This document shows positions 1-6,999 of a DNA stretch of 8,465 nucleotides, one piece after another. Under the pieces are notes generated by a model that saw nothing but the letters and a program-made list of their open reading frames with translations, had not been told where the DNA came from and ran no database searches. The stretch is from the NCBI GenBank assembly GCA_020438185.1, contig JAGQVC010000049.1, positions 1-8,465 on the forward strand, in the 5' to 3' direction. Source of the DNA: Bacteroidota bacterium. Its GTDB lineage: Bacteria > Bacteroidota > Bacteroidia > M30B66. The first letter of the stretch is position 1; every line of letters begins with the position of its first letter. A program made the position numbers and the translations under genes.

Positions 1-129
1 AACTGTGCGAATGCTATCGGCCGCTTGCGGCTGAATTACAGTGCGTTGCCTGGATTTACAAGAGCCCGATAAGATTGCAATCAGAGTAAAAACTGTTAAC
101 AGCGCTGCCGCCGTTTTTCTCAACTTCAC
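1..129 (-). CDS. Putative lipoprotein, N-terminal part only (probably DUF4292 family)
   Basis: The gene opens with GTG directly after the TAA stop of the TPR lipoprotein gene, with no base between them, and stays open for 43 codons to the window edge. The translation begins with a basic N-terminus (VKLRKT) and a hydrophobic stretch of about 16 residues. It then has a lipobox-like LSGSC with Cys24, followed by a polar region, so the product is probably a lipid-anchored envelope protein. The zero-nucleotide junction suggests translational coupling to the upstream gene. The DUF4292 assignment rests only on my memory that such a lipoprotein follows this TPR gene in many Bacteroidota, often before an M23-type murein hydrolase gene. 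The visible 43 residues do not reach a diagnostic domain. The lipoprotein call is fairly secure; the family name is tentative. Confidence 0.6.
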   Translation of the reverse strand, partial: MKLRKTAAALLTVFTLIAILSGSCKSRQRTVIQPQAADSIRTV

Positions 130-1869
130 TTAATCGATGTATTTCTTTTGATTCACTTTTTCCTTCAGCTTTTCAGAAGTATCTCCAAGTTCCATTGCCC
201 TTTTCCAAAAATCCAAAGCATCGGATGTTTTACCTTGTTTGAACAAAATATCGCCTTTGTGTTCCATGATAGTTCCGCTGCTGATTCCCCCGGCGTTAAT
301 GGCTTTGTCAATCCATGCTCCCGCTCCGTCAAAGTCGTTCATTTTGAAAAGTATCCAGGCGTATGTATCAAGAAATGATGGATTACCCGGTTGTAATTCA
401 TTGCATTTCATGGCCATTTCTTTTGCACGTTCCAGGTTATCACCCCGCAGGGACAGGTAATAAGCGTAATTGTTTAAAACGTAAGTATTGGATTCATCAA
501 ACTTAAGTGCCTTTTCGTAAGCCTCGTTACTTTCGCTGAATTTCGAAAGATACTGGTAGCTGTCCCCAAGCGATGCATAAAACTGAGAGCTTAACTCTGA
601 ATTACCTATCGTTACACTGGCTCCGTCTTTAAGTGCAGCAATAGCTTTGTCATATTGTTTTAACTGCATTGCAGCAATTCCATTAAACAGAAACACGCCC
701 GGCTGGTATGGAAATAATTCCATGGCTTCTGTACTCAGGTCATAAAGTTCCTGGTAGTTTTCGAGGGAAGCTTCGATGTTCAGAACCTGGTTCCAGACAT
801 TGTAGCTCGATTTGTCTGCTTCAAGCACCAGTTTGTACTGTTGCAGAGCCTCTTTCAATTTATTATCCCGTAGAAGAAAGTCACCGTAAACGGCCCTGCC
901 GCGGGGGTCGTCCGGATGGGCTTCAATGAGAATTTCACAAAGCTGAATCGCCTGAGGTTTCAGCGAAGGGTATTGCGAAGTAATATCGTAATAGGAAGAA
1001 AGCACCTGAAGTTTCAATTCAATGGAACCTTCCGGATTTTCAAATGCTTTCTTTAATTCTTCGAATGATTTTTCCTTATCACCCTGACGACGGTAAAATT
1101 CAGCAAGTGAGAAGTGAGCTCCTGCATTTTCAGGGTCGAGGCGCAGTAATTCGTTGTATTCGGCCAGGGCTTTTTCGGGTTGATTGGTGGCTTCATATAT
1201 TTCTGCAATAAAACCATGATAACCAGCCTCTTCCGGGTTTAGTTCCATGAGCTTGCGGATTTCCTCTATGGCTTTATCCGTTTTACCCATTTGCATGTAC
1301 ATGTTTTTCTTTTGCAAGGCCAGATCTTCTGTCAGGCCGGTAATCGCTTCTATTCGATCGAAGGTTTTTACAGATGCGCCAAAATCGCCATGCTGTGCCT
1401 GAGCAGACCCTAGTCCGAAGAGGTAATCCAGATTGTCCGGGTCTTCTTTTAACAAATCTTCTATAAGCGAAGCTACTTCGCTGTACTTGCCCAGTTGCTC
1501 ATAAATATCTGCCAGTGCAAGCTTGTACCATTTATTGGATTCGTCAAATTTGATGGCCTGCCGCCCGCTCATCTCGGCCATTTCAATATTTCCTGATTGT
1601 AAATAAATCTGGCTTAATTCAAAATGGGTAGCGGCGCTCCTCGGGTCGATTCTTAATGCCTGCAGGAATTTTTCCTGGGCCAGACTGAAGTTGCCAAGCA
1701 GCTTGTCTTTCTCGGCGTCATAAAACAAATATGCAAAATCAAGCTTTTCCTTTTCAGTTAATTCTGTGCGCCCGGCAGGGTTATTCTGCACAGTTTTTTT
1801 TCCTGCTCCGCAGGATGATATTATAAGGATACTTAGAAGTAAAGCTGATATCTGTATTATTTTATTCAT
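130..1869 (-). CDS. Large tetratricopeptide-repeat (TPR) lipoprotein
   Basis: This 579-residue protein is built almost entirely of TPR repeats. The chosen ATG at 1869 gives a classic lipoprotein signal (MNKIIQ, a hydrophobic stretch, then ISSC with Cys20). An in-frame start at 2112 would add 81 Arg-rich residues that merely read the neighbouring gene in another frame, so I rejected it. From about residue 45 to 560 there are roughly a dozen TPR-like helical hairpins. Clear examples are residues 112-145 (WYKLALADIYEQLGKYSEVA), 215-248 (GYHGFIAEIYEATNQPEKAL), 249-282, 427-460 and 530-562. No catalytic domain is visible. The expected role is a periplasm-facing scaffold anchored in a membrane; partners are unknown. 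The start lies 5 nt after the stop of the nucleotidyltransferase gene and the next lipoprotein gene follows at once, so it sits inside the operon. No Shine-Dalgarno sequence is evident, as is usual in Bacteroidota. Confidence 0.9.
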   Translation of the reverse strand: MNKIIQISALLLSILIISSCGAGKKTVQNNPAGRTELTEKEKLDFAYLFYDAEKDKLLGNFSLAQEKFLQALRIDPRSAATHFELSQIYLQSGNIEMAEMSGRQAIKFDESNKWYKLALADIYEQLGKYSEVASLIEDLLKEDPDNLDYLFGLGSAQAQHGDFGASVKTFDRIEAITGLTEDLALQKKNMYMQMGKTDKAIEEIRKLMELNPEEAGYHGFIAEIYEATNQPEKALAEYNELLRLDPENAGAHFSLAEFYRRQGDKEKSFEELKKAFENPEGSIELKLQVLSSYYDITSQYPSLKPQAIQLCEILIEAHPDDPRGRAVYGDFLLRDNKLKEALQQYKLVLEADKSSYNVWNQVLNIEASLENYQELYDLSTEAMELFPYQPGVFLFNGIAAMQLKQYDKAIAALKDGASVTIGNSELSSQFYASLGDSYQYLSKFSESNEAYEKALKFDESNTYVLNNYAYYLSLRGDNLERAKEMAMKCNELQPGNPSFLDTYAWILFKMNDFDGAGAWIDKAINAGGISSGTIMEHKGDILFKQGKTSDALDFWKRAMELGDTSEKLKEKVNQKKYID

Positions 1870-1874
1870 CCGGA

Positions 1875-2888
1875 TTATTCTTCTCCACTGGTCATAACGG
1901 AGTAATCTCCAACACTCAAATCCTGCATTTTGTTGCTGATTACTACGGAATTGCCAATCATTGAATTTCCTATAACGGAATTTTCGATGCTGGTATTTTT
2001 TTGAATGATAGAATTCCTGATTACTGAATTTCGAATAACAGTGCCGTCGGCCACCGAAACAAAAGGACCAACCACGGAACCGGTAATTTCTACATCTTTT
2101 CCAATGTAACAAGGCTCAACAATGGTTGAGTTTTCACGCTTTAGCCCCGACGGGAGTTTGAATTTTTCCTTACCCAGATCAAGCCAGCGCGCGTGTGTAT
2201 AAACGGTTGCGTTTTTATTTCCGCAGTCAAGCCATTCAATCACCTTTCCGGGAACAAACGAAAGACCTTTCGACTTCATGTTTTCCAACGCATTGGTCAG
2301 CTGAAACTCACCTTTCTCCTTAATATTATTATCAATCAGGTACTGAAGTTCCTTTTTCAGATTTTGTCCGTCTCTGAAATAATATATCCCGATAATAGCA
2401 AGGTCTGAAACAAACTCCTGAGGTTTCTCAACAAAGTCGGTAATTAAACCTTCGGTGTTTAATTTAACTACACCGAAGGCACGCGGATCATCCACTTGCT
2501 GCACCCAGATTACGGAATCTTTTTCTTCGTCCAAAACAAAATCAGCCTTAAAGAGAGTATCAGCAAAAGCAACAATTAGTTTTCCATCCAGCGAGTCGGC
2601 TGCGCACAACACAGCGTGAGCTGTTCCAAGCGGCTCATCCTGGTAATAAATTTTGCCCCTTGCGCCAACCTGTTCTGCAACAGCAACCAGTTCATCTTCA
2701 ACCTTTTTTCCAAAGTTGCCAATGATGAATGCAATTTCCTCAATAGGCTCGTTACAGGTGCCTGCCAGCTCTTCAACAATATGATGAACCATTGGTTTGC
2801 CGGCAAATTCAACCAATGGTTTTGGAGTAACTAAGGTGTGCGGACGCATCCTTTTTCCCATGCCCGCCATTGGAATAATAATTCTCAT
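1875..2888 (-). CDS. Sugar-phosphate nucleotidyltransferase with C-terminal left-handed beta-helix
   Basis: The 337-residue product is a member of the NDP-sugar pyrophosphorylase family, which joins an NTP and a sugar-1-phosphate to give an NDP-sugar and pyrophosphate. The N-terminal signature is at residues 7-26 (GMGKRMRP, then PKPL). QDEPLGTAHA at 83-92 fits the nucleotide-binding segment, FADT at 108-111 supplies the expected metal-binding Asp110, and VEKP lies at 153-156. WLDCG at 219-223 is the usual late motif of the catalytic domain. Residues about 253-318 are hexapeptide-like repeats (for example NSVIRNSII, NSVIGNSMI), which form a left-handed beta-helix as in GlmU and RmlA-like enzymes. 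No acetyltransferase catalytic site can be recognised. The family is often auto-annotated as glucose-1-phosphate thymidylyltransferase, but the sugar and nucleotide cannot be read from this sequence. The ATG at 2888 follows the dut stop by 18 nt. The neighbouring flippase fits a role in surface glycan synthesis. Confidence 0.88.
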   Translation of the reverse strand: MRIIIPMAGMGKRMRPHTLVTPKPLVEFAGKPMVHHIVEELAGTCNEPIEEIAFIIGNFGKKVEDELVAVAEQVGARGKIYYQDEPLGTAHAVLCAADSLDGKLIVAFADTLFKADFVLDEEKDSVIWVQQVDDPRAFGVVKLNTEGLITDFVEKPQEFVSDLAIIGIYYFRDGQNLKKELQYLIDNNIKEKGEFQLTNALENMKSKGLSFVPGKVIEWLDCGNKNATVYTHARWLDLGKEKFKLPSGLKRENSTIVEPCYIGKDVEITGSVVGPFVSVADGTVIRNSVIRNSIIQKNTSIENSVIGNSMIGNSVVISNKMQDLSVGDYSVMTSGEE

Positions 2889-2906
2889 GAATATTTTCAG
2901 TTTGCA

Positions 2907-3341
2907 TTATTGAATCCCCGTATGCCCGAATCCTCCGGCACCGCGTTCTGTTTCTGTTAATTCAACCGTTAAGTCCCATTCGGCAATTTCGTGACGTGCA
3001 AGCACCAGCTGTGCGATTCTTTCACCGTCCCTGATTGTAAACGCCTGATCTGACAGGTTTACCAGAATTACTTTTACCTCTCCGCGGTAATCGGCATCGA
3101 TGGTACCCGGTGAGTTTAAAACAGTAATACCGTGCTTTGCAGCGAGGCCGCTGCGCGGTCTGACCTGTCCTTCGAATCCTTCAGGAATTTCGAAAAAGAG
3201 TCCGGTCGGAATCATTGCTCTTCCAAGCGGAGCCAGCGTTACAGGTTGATCAAGATTTGCGCGGAGATCGCATCCTGCAGCATGTTCGCTTCCGTATTCA
3301 GGAGTGGGATGAGCGGATTTGTTGATGATTTTAACCTTCAT
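2907..3341 (-). CDS. dut: dUTP diphosphatase (dUTPase)
   Basis: This enzyme hydrolyses dUTP to dUMP and pyrophosphate, keeping uracil out of DNA and supplying dUMP for thymidylate synthesis; it acts in the cytoplasm as a homotrimer. All five conserved motifs of the trimeric family are present in order in 144 residues. They are AGCDLRA (22-28), RPRSGLA (61-67), NSPGTIDADYRGE (76-88), ERIAQLV (107-113) and the C-terminal glycine-rich arm RGAGGFGHTG (133-142). Asp82 is the expected catalytic Asp and Tyr85 the uracil-discriminating residue, by analogy with the E. coli enzyme. Length is normal for the family and nothing is missing. The ATG at 3341 begins 23 nt after the flippase stop, and the nucleotidyltransferase starts 18 nt downstream, so dut is an internal operon gene probably transcribed from upstream of the flippase. 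Confidence 0.97.
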   Translation of the reverse strand: MKVKIINKSAHPTPEYGSEHAAGCDLRANLDQPVTLAPLGRAMIPTGLFFEIPEGFEGQVRPRSGLAAKHGITVLNSPGTIDADYRGEVKVILVNLSDQAFTIRDGERIAQLVLARHEIAEWDLTVELTETERGAGGFGHTGIQ

Positions 3342-3364
3342 TCCTTGGGTTTTCAGGTAGATAT

Positions 3365-4882
3365 TCAGGGCGAAATTAGTCTTTTTTTCCTAACCTCAAG
3401 CTGGTATACCAGCCCTGCAAAGGCTGCAAGAATAAGCACTTTCAGTATCCACGAGAGCAATCCTTCCATAGGAAGAAAGTACGGGTAAGCAAGGGCAACC
3501 AAAGCAGCCCCAAGCGGATAAAAAATGATTCTGGCAATTTCGTACGGTACCGGGTAGTATTTTTTACCCAGGTAGTAGGAAACAAGCATCATGGAAAAAT
3601 ACACGATAAAGGTTGCCCAGGATGCGCCATAGTAACCATATGCCGGAATAAGGAAGTAATTCAATACAATAGTTAAAACTGCACCGAAGATGGATAACCA
3701 GGCTCCAAACACGGTTTTATCCTTGAGTTTAAACCAGATACTCAGGTTGTAAAATATACCCAGAAACACATTTGCCATTAACAGAATAGGAACCACACCC
3801 AGGCCTTCGTAATAGTTCTCACCAATCAGCTCGCGGGCAATATTCATAAACAGCAATACAAAAAGATATATGAAACTGCAGGCAACCACAAACCAGGTCA
3901 TAACTTCGGCGTACAACTTTGTGGAATCCTTTTCGCGTGCATGTGAAAAGAAGAAAGGCTCGGCTGCAAACCGGAAAGTCTGAATAAAAATGGTCATCAG
4001 AACCGCAACTTTATAACATGCGCCGAAAACCCCCAATTCGTGCATGGCAATTTCGGGGTCAAGCTGGTACTTCATGCTCACCCGGCTGAACATTTCGTTG
4101 GTTATTCCCGCAAGTCCGCCAATGAGCAGAGGAAAGCCGTAACGCATCATACGTTTCCATAACTGTAAATCGTTTCGAAACCCCGACCGCAGCATTCCGG
4201 GAAGCAGCAAAAGCAAGGTAACCAGGCTGGCTAACAGGTTTGCAATAAACACATATCCTACGCCTACGGCGGGAGTATAAATCTGCAGCACAACGCCATA
4301 CAGGAAATGGCCGGGATTGTCGGTTACATATGGACAAAGCAGCAGGAAAAACAGGTTGGCCAATACGTTAACACCAATATTAACAAGCTTGATTCCCGCG
4401 AAAACGAAAGGTTTGTTTTCCAAACGAAGTTTGGTAAACGGGATAGCTGTTACAGCATCGAAGGCGAGAATGAGTGCAAACCAAACCACATATTCGGGAT
4501 GGTCAGGGTATTGAATCCAGGATGATATTTCGCCGGAAAACAACCAACAGACTCCAACAAACAGAACCGAACTGGTGAAAAGAGACGTTTGGGCTGTGGA
4601 ATAAACCCGGGACGATTCGTATTCCTTTCCCGCGTAGCGGAAAAAAGCTGTTTCGAAACCATAGGTAAGAACCACAAGCAGGAATGCTACATACGAATAC
4701 ATTTCGGTGACCACGCCATACTCGCCGGGCAGAAAAACCCGGGTATGCAGCGGAACCAACAGGTAATTCAGCAGCCGGCCCACGATAGAACTGAGGCCAT
4801 ACACGGCAGTTTGAGAAGCCAGTTTCCGGATTGGATTCAATTGAAACGAATTTTCGGGAACGAAGGAAACAATAATATGCAC
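3365..4882 (-). CDS. Polysaccharide/lipid-linked oligosaccharide flippase (MATE/MviN-like, Wzx type)
   Basis: The 505-residue polytopic membrane protein belongs to the polysaccharide biosynthesis (Wzx-like) family of the MOP superfamily, which moves undecaprenyl-linked glycans across the inner membrane. The opening region (KLASQTAVYGLSSIVGRLLN, then LVPLHTRVF and EYGVVTEMYSY) is typical. About a dozen or more hydrophobic segments follow to the C-terminus, which ends in a short basic tail (EVRKKRLISP). Length is normal. The start is uncertain. The outer start is GTG at 4882, but family members as I remember them begin close to MNPxKKLA, which matches a TTG codon at 4840 (residue 15) and would give 491 residues. 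The GTG lies in one arm of a small hairpin, which also makes it less attractive. The gene is first in the minus-strand operon, with dut 23 nt downstream. The carried glycan is unknown. Confidence 0.88.
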   Translation of the reverse strand: MHIIVSFVPENSFQLNPIRKLASQTAVYGLSSIVGRLLNYLLVPLHTRVFLPGEYGVVTEMYSYVAFLLVVLTYGFETAFFRYAGKEYESSRVYSTAQTSLFTSSVLFVGVCWLFSGEISSWIQYPDHPEYVVWFALILAFDAVTAIPFTKLRLENKPFVFAGIKLVNIGVNVLANLFFLLLCPYVTDNPGHFLYGVVLQIYTPAVGVGYVFIANLLASLVTLLLLLPGMLRSGFRNDLQLWKRMMRYGFPLLIGGLAGITNEMFSRVSMKYQLDPEIAMHELGVFGACYKVAVLMTIFIQTFRFAAEPFFFSHAREKDSTKLYAEVMTWFVVACSFIYLFVLLFMNIARELIGENYYEGLGVVPILLMANVFLGIFYNLSIWFKLKDKTVFGAWLSIFGAVLTIVLNYFLIPAYGYYGASWATFIVYFSMMLVSYYLGKKYYPVPYEIARIIFYPLGAALVALAYPYFLPMEGLLSWILKVLILAAFAGLVYQLEVRKKRLISP

Positions 4883-4895
4883 CTTAGGCGGTGCA
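4878..4895. repeat. Small inverted repeat over the upstream flippase start
   Basis: TGCACC at 4878-4883 pairs exactly with GGTGCA at 4890-4895 around a 6-nt loop. The GTG start candidate of the flippase gene lies in one arm. If the hairpin forms in the mRNA it would hide that GTG, which supports the inner TTG start at 4840, or it could modulate translation. It may also be chance, since a 6-bp stem is short. Confidence 0.35.
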
Positions 4896-4912
4896 CTTTT
4901 AACGAATCGAAC

Positions 4913-4926
4913 AACAATCGATTGTT
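4913..4926. promoter_or_regulatory. Perfect 14-bp palindrome in the divergent intergenic region (possible operator)
   Basis: AACAATCGATTGTT is an exact dyad with no spacer. It lies between the divergent flippase operon and rseP, 31 nt upstream of the outer flippase start and 114 nt upstream of the rseP start. Its size and position suit a dimeric regulator that could act on either direction, but no regulator gene is present in the window and I know of no specific match. The call is inference from symmetry and position. Confidence 0.3.
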
Positions 4927-4936
4927 AAATCAGGTT

Positions 4937-4971
4937 TTTGATTAAAAATTTATTACTACGTGTAATGTTTC
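4937..4971 (+). promoter_or_regulatory. Weak candidate promoter for rseP
   Basis: TTTG at 4937-4940 could be a -33 element. TAATGTTTC at 4963-4971 resembles the TAnnTTTG -7 element but has one extra base and C for G. The spacing of 22 nt is at the long end for Bacteroidota. It would leave a leader of roughly 60 nt before the rseP ATG. The remainder of the 158-nt intergenic region shows no ORF or RNA gene. Confidence 0.25.
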
Positions 4972-5040
4972 GCCGATTTGCAGCACCCTTATCGGGTGGA
5001 AATGCCTGAAATGACTACTTTTACCGCCTGAAAAAATTCA

Positions 5041-6372
5041 ATGGACTATCTGATTCTCGGTGCTCAGTTAATTCTGAGTCTTTCAATACTTATTATTCTT
5101 CATGAAATGGGTCACTTTTTACCGGCCCGCTGGTTCAAAACCAGAGTGGAAAAATTTTATTTGTTTTTTGACTGGCCAAAATCCCTGTTCAAAGTAAAAA
5201 AGGGCGATACCGAATATGGTATCGGTATGATTCCGCTGGGTGGTTACGTAAAGATTTCAGGGATGATTGATGAATCAATGGATAAGGAGCAAATGGCTTT
5301 GCCTCCTCAACCCTGGGAGTTCAGGTCGAAACCGGCCTGGCAGCGATTAATTATTATGATTGGTGGCGTTACCGTTAATTTAATTTTGGGGATGCTCATT
5401 TATGCCATGGTGCTTTTTTTTTTTTTTTAGGAATATTTACCGGTTGCAAACGCAAAATATGGTGTTGTTTTGTCAGATTCGGTTGTTTATGAAGCCGGAT
5501 TCAGAAACGGCGATAAAATATTATCGGTAAATGGAGAGCTACCGGAATCTTTTAAAGACCTGAATATTGAAATTTTACTGAATACCACTTCGGATGTTGA
5601 GGTTGACCGCAACGGTGAAAGACTGAAAATTCATCTTCCTGAAGGGTTTTCTGAGAAAATTGTTGCGCTTGATGAGCCGGTTATGTTTTTGCCGGCGGTT
5701 CCGGCTATTGTTGATTCCATTCTGGCAGACTCTCCGGCTGACAAAGCCGGACTAAAGAAAGGCGACCGATTGCTGGGTATTAATAATGACCGGTTTGAAT
5801 ATTTTGCCCAGTTACCCGATGTGCTTAAAAAAAATGCGCCGGGTAAAATCCAGGTAATGCTTTTAAGAGGTTCTGACACCCTGCAGGTTGAAACAGAATT
5901 GAATGAAGATGCCAAACTTGGGTTTTTTAATATAGATCCCAAGAAGCTTTTTGATTTAAAGACTCAGCGTTTTGGATTCTTTGAATCGTTTCCTGCAGGC
6001 ATTGCCGAAGGTTACTCAACCCTGGTTAATTACGTAAGACAATTCAAGCTTGTGTTCACAGCCGAGGGCTCAAAAAAGGTGGGCGGTTTCGGCGCAATTG
6101 CCTCTCAGTTCGATACCGGCTGGGATTGGCAGCGATTCTGGAATATCACAGCCTTCCTCTCGATAGCGCTCGCTTTCATGAACATTCTTCCAATTCCGGC
6201 ATTGGATGGAGGGCACGTGATGTTTCTGTTGTATGAAATGATTACCGGACGTAAACCGAACGACAAGCTGCTCGAAAAAGCTCAGATTATTGGAATGGTG
6301 CTTTTATTAAGCCTCCTTGTTTTTGCTAACGGAAACGATATTTACAAGTGGATTTCCGGTCTGGTAAAATAG
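5041..6372 (+). pseudogene. rseP: RseP-type site-2 zinc metalloprotease, interrupted by an in-frame TAG
   Basis: The frame encodes an S2P-family intramembrane protease, which in other bacteria cleaves anti-sigma factors and signal peptides in the inner membrane. Codons 1-129 hold the first membrane segment with the zinc motif HEMGH (21-25), YGIGMIPLGGYVKISGM and a second hydrophobic segment. Codon 130 (5428-5430) is TAG. The same frame continues with EYLPVANAKYG, two PDZ-like regions (about 137-200 and 220-300), and the third zinc-ligand motif NILPIPALDGGH (381-392) in the last membrane segments. Total length is 443 positions, normal for the family, so no base has been gained or lost. Bacteroidota homologues as I recall them read near TWGEEYLP here, so the T15 run and stop sit where Trp-Gly-Glu/Asp is expected. 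No frameshift product would restore the frame. An in-frame TTG at 5470 could start the second half, but each half alone lacks part of the zinc site. The family call is secure; whether the gene is truly broken is open. Confidence 0.8.
5414..5428 (+). repeat. T15 homopolymer tract inside rseP
   Basis: Fifteen consecutive T bases encode four Phe codons and the first base of the in-frame TAG stop at 5428-5430. It is by far the longest homopolymer I see in the window; the next I noticed is about 8 T near 1794. Slippage by one base in either direction leads to early stops (I read both frames through), so polymerase slippage would not rescue the protein. Confidence 0.95.
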
Positions 6373-6950
6373 GTCCGGGGCTGGATTTTGATTTCCTTCC
6401 CGTTTTCAGGACATCCCGCCTCATTCTGCGTCATGTTGGTCCGGAGAATTTTGAGCAATTGCTACTTCATGAAAATCAGGATGCTGTAAGGTCTTTTTTG
6501 AATGCCACAGACGATTTGATCTGGGCTGAGCAGCTCAGGCGCTTTAGTAATGGGCTTTCTTCCTGGAACAATTCCTTTTGTCACTTTTTTCTGTTTAGCT
6601 CCGATACGCTGACACCCGTCGGGTATTGCGGATTTCATCAGATGCATCCCGGACACCGCAAGGCAGAGCTGGGTTACAGTCTGTATGAAGAACACTTTAA
6701 AAGACAAGGCTTGATGACCGAAGCAGTAGATTTTGTGATTCAATATGGCTTCGACACATTAAAATTGATTCGTATAGAAGCCATGACCGGAACCGATAAT
6801 GTCGCTTCAACCCGGATCCTGGAGAAGAAGGGTTTTCAAAAGGAAGGGTTTTTAAGAAAGAACTACCTGAGGAATGGCATGGCTGAGGACTCTGTGATGT
6901 TTGCTTTGCTAAATGAGAAGGAACTGGAGCTGCTCGGGAATAAAGCATAA
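6348..6950 (+). CDS. GNAT-family N-acetyltransferase (RimJ/RimL-like)
   Basis: This is an acetyl-CoA-dependent N-acetyltransferase of the GNAT fold, nearest in style to the RimJ/RimL group that acetylates protein N-termini or small amines; the substrate cannot be told. The opening strand is FRTSRLILRHV (20-30). The beta4-alpha3 acetyl-CoA region is AELGYSLYEEHFKRQGLMTEA (106-126), in which RQGLMTEA replaces the usual R/QxxGxG/A loop. DNVASTRILEKKGFQKEG (150-167) is the highly typical helix and strand of this group. The first available start is GTG at 6348, overlapping the rseP end by 25 nt; there is no ATG before residue 99, so either this GTG or a rarer codon such as CTG at 6381 is used. The overlap implies co-transcription and coupling with rseP. 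A hairpin terminator follows immediately. Confidence 0.87.
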   Translation: MDFRSGKIGPGLDFDFLPVFRTSRLILRHVGPENFEQLLLHENQDAVRSFLNATDDLIWAEQLRRFSNGLSSWNNSFCHFFLFSSDTLTPVGYCGFHQMHPGHRKAELGYSLYEEHFKRQGLMTEAVDFVIQYGFDTLKLIRIEAMTGTDNVASTRILEKKGFQKEGFLRKNYLRNGMAEDSVMFALLNEKELELLGNKA

Positions 6951-6986
6951 AAAAAGCTGTCCTTTTGAGACAGCTCTTTAGTTTTT
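6951..6986. terminator. Bidirectional intrinsic terminator between convergent genes
   Basis: AGCTGTC (6955-6961) and GACAGCT (6969-6975) form a 7-bp stem with a 7-nt loop; A bases to the left and T bases to the right can extend it past one mismatch. On the plus strand it is followed by CTTTAGTTTTT, and on the minus strand by a run of six T. It starts directly after the acetyltransferase stop and lies 13 nt beyond the DUF2911 stop, so it should serve both convergent transcripts. Confidence 0.8.
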
Positions 6987-6999
6987 CTAAATTTTCCTG

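Noticed and set aside
1978..2045. Repetitive sequence near the 3' end of the nucleotidyltransferase gene, suggestive of a DNA repeat.
   Set aside because: It encodes the degenerate hexapeptide repeats of the left-handed beta-helix and needs no separate explanation.
1870..2112. An 81-codon N-terminal extension of the TPR lipoprotein, Arg/Phe/Tyr-rich.
   Set aside because: It is the nucleotidyltransferase gene read in another frame, its repeats mirror the hexapeptide region, and the internal ATG at 1869 gives a proper lipoprotein signal peptide.
4059..4337. Minus-strand 92-codon ORF inside the flippase gene, Arg/Cys-rich, plus similar plus-strand ORFs around 4307-4945.
   Set aside because: They are alternative frames of a well-supported membrane protein gene and show no recognisable domain or independent start context.
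5414..5470. Programmed frameshift or polymerase slippage at the T15 tract as the way to make full-length RseP.
   Set aside because: The frame is the same before and after the stop, and both +1 and -1 shifts run into early stops. Only readthrough or a corrected sequence gives the full protein.
5041..6372. TAG reassigned to an amino acid in this organism.
   Set aside because: rseP itself ends in TAG at 6370-6372 at the expected length, and a recoded genome would not be expected in this phylum.
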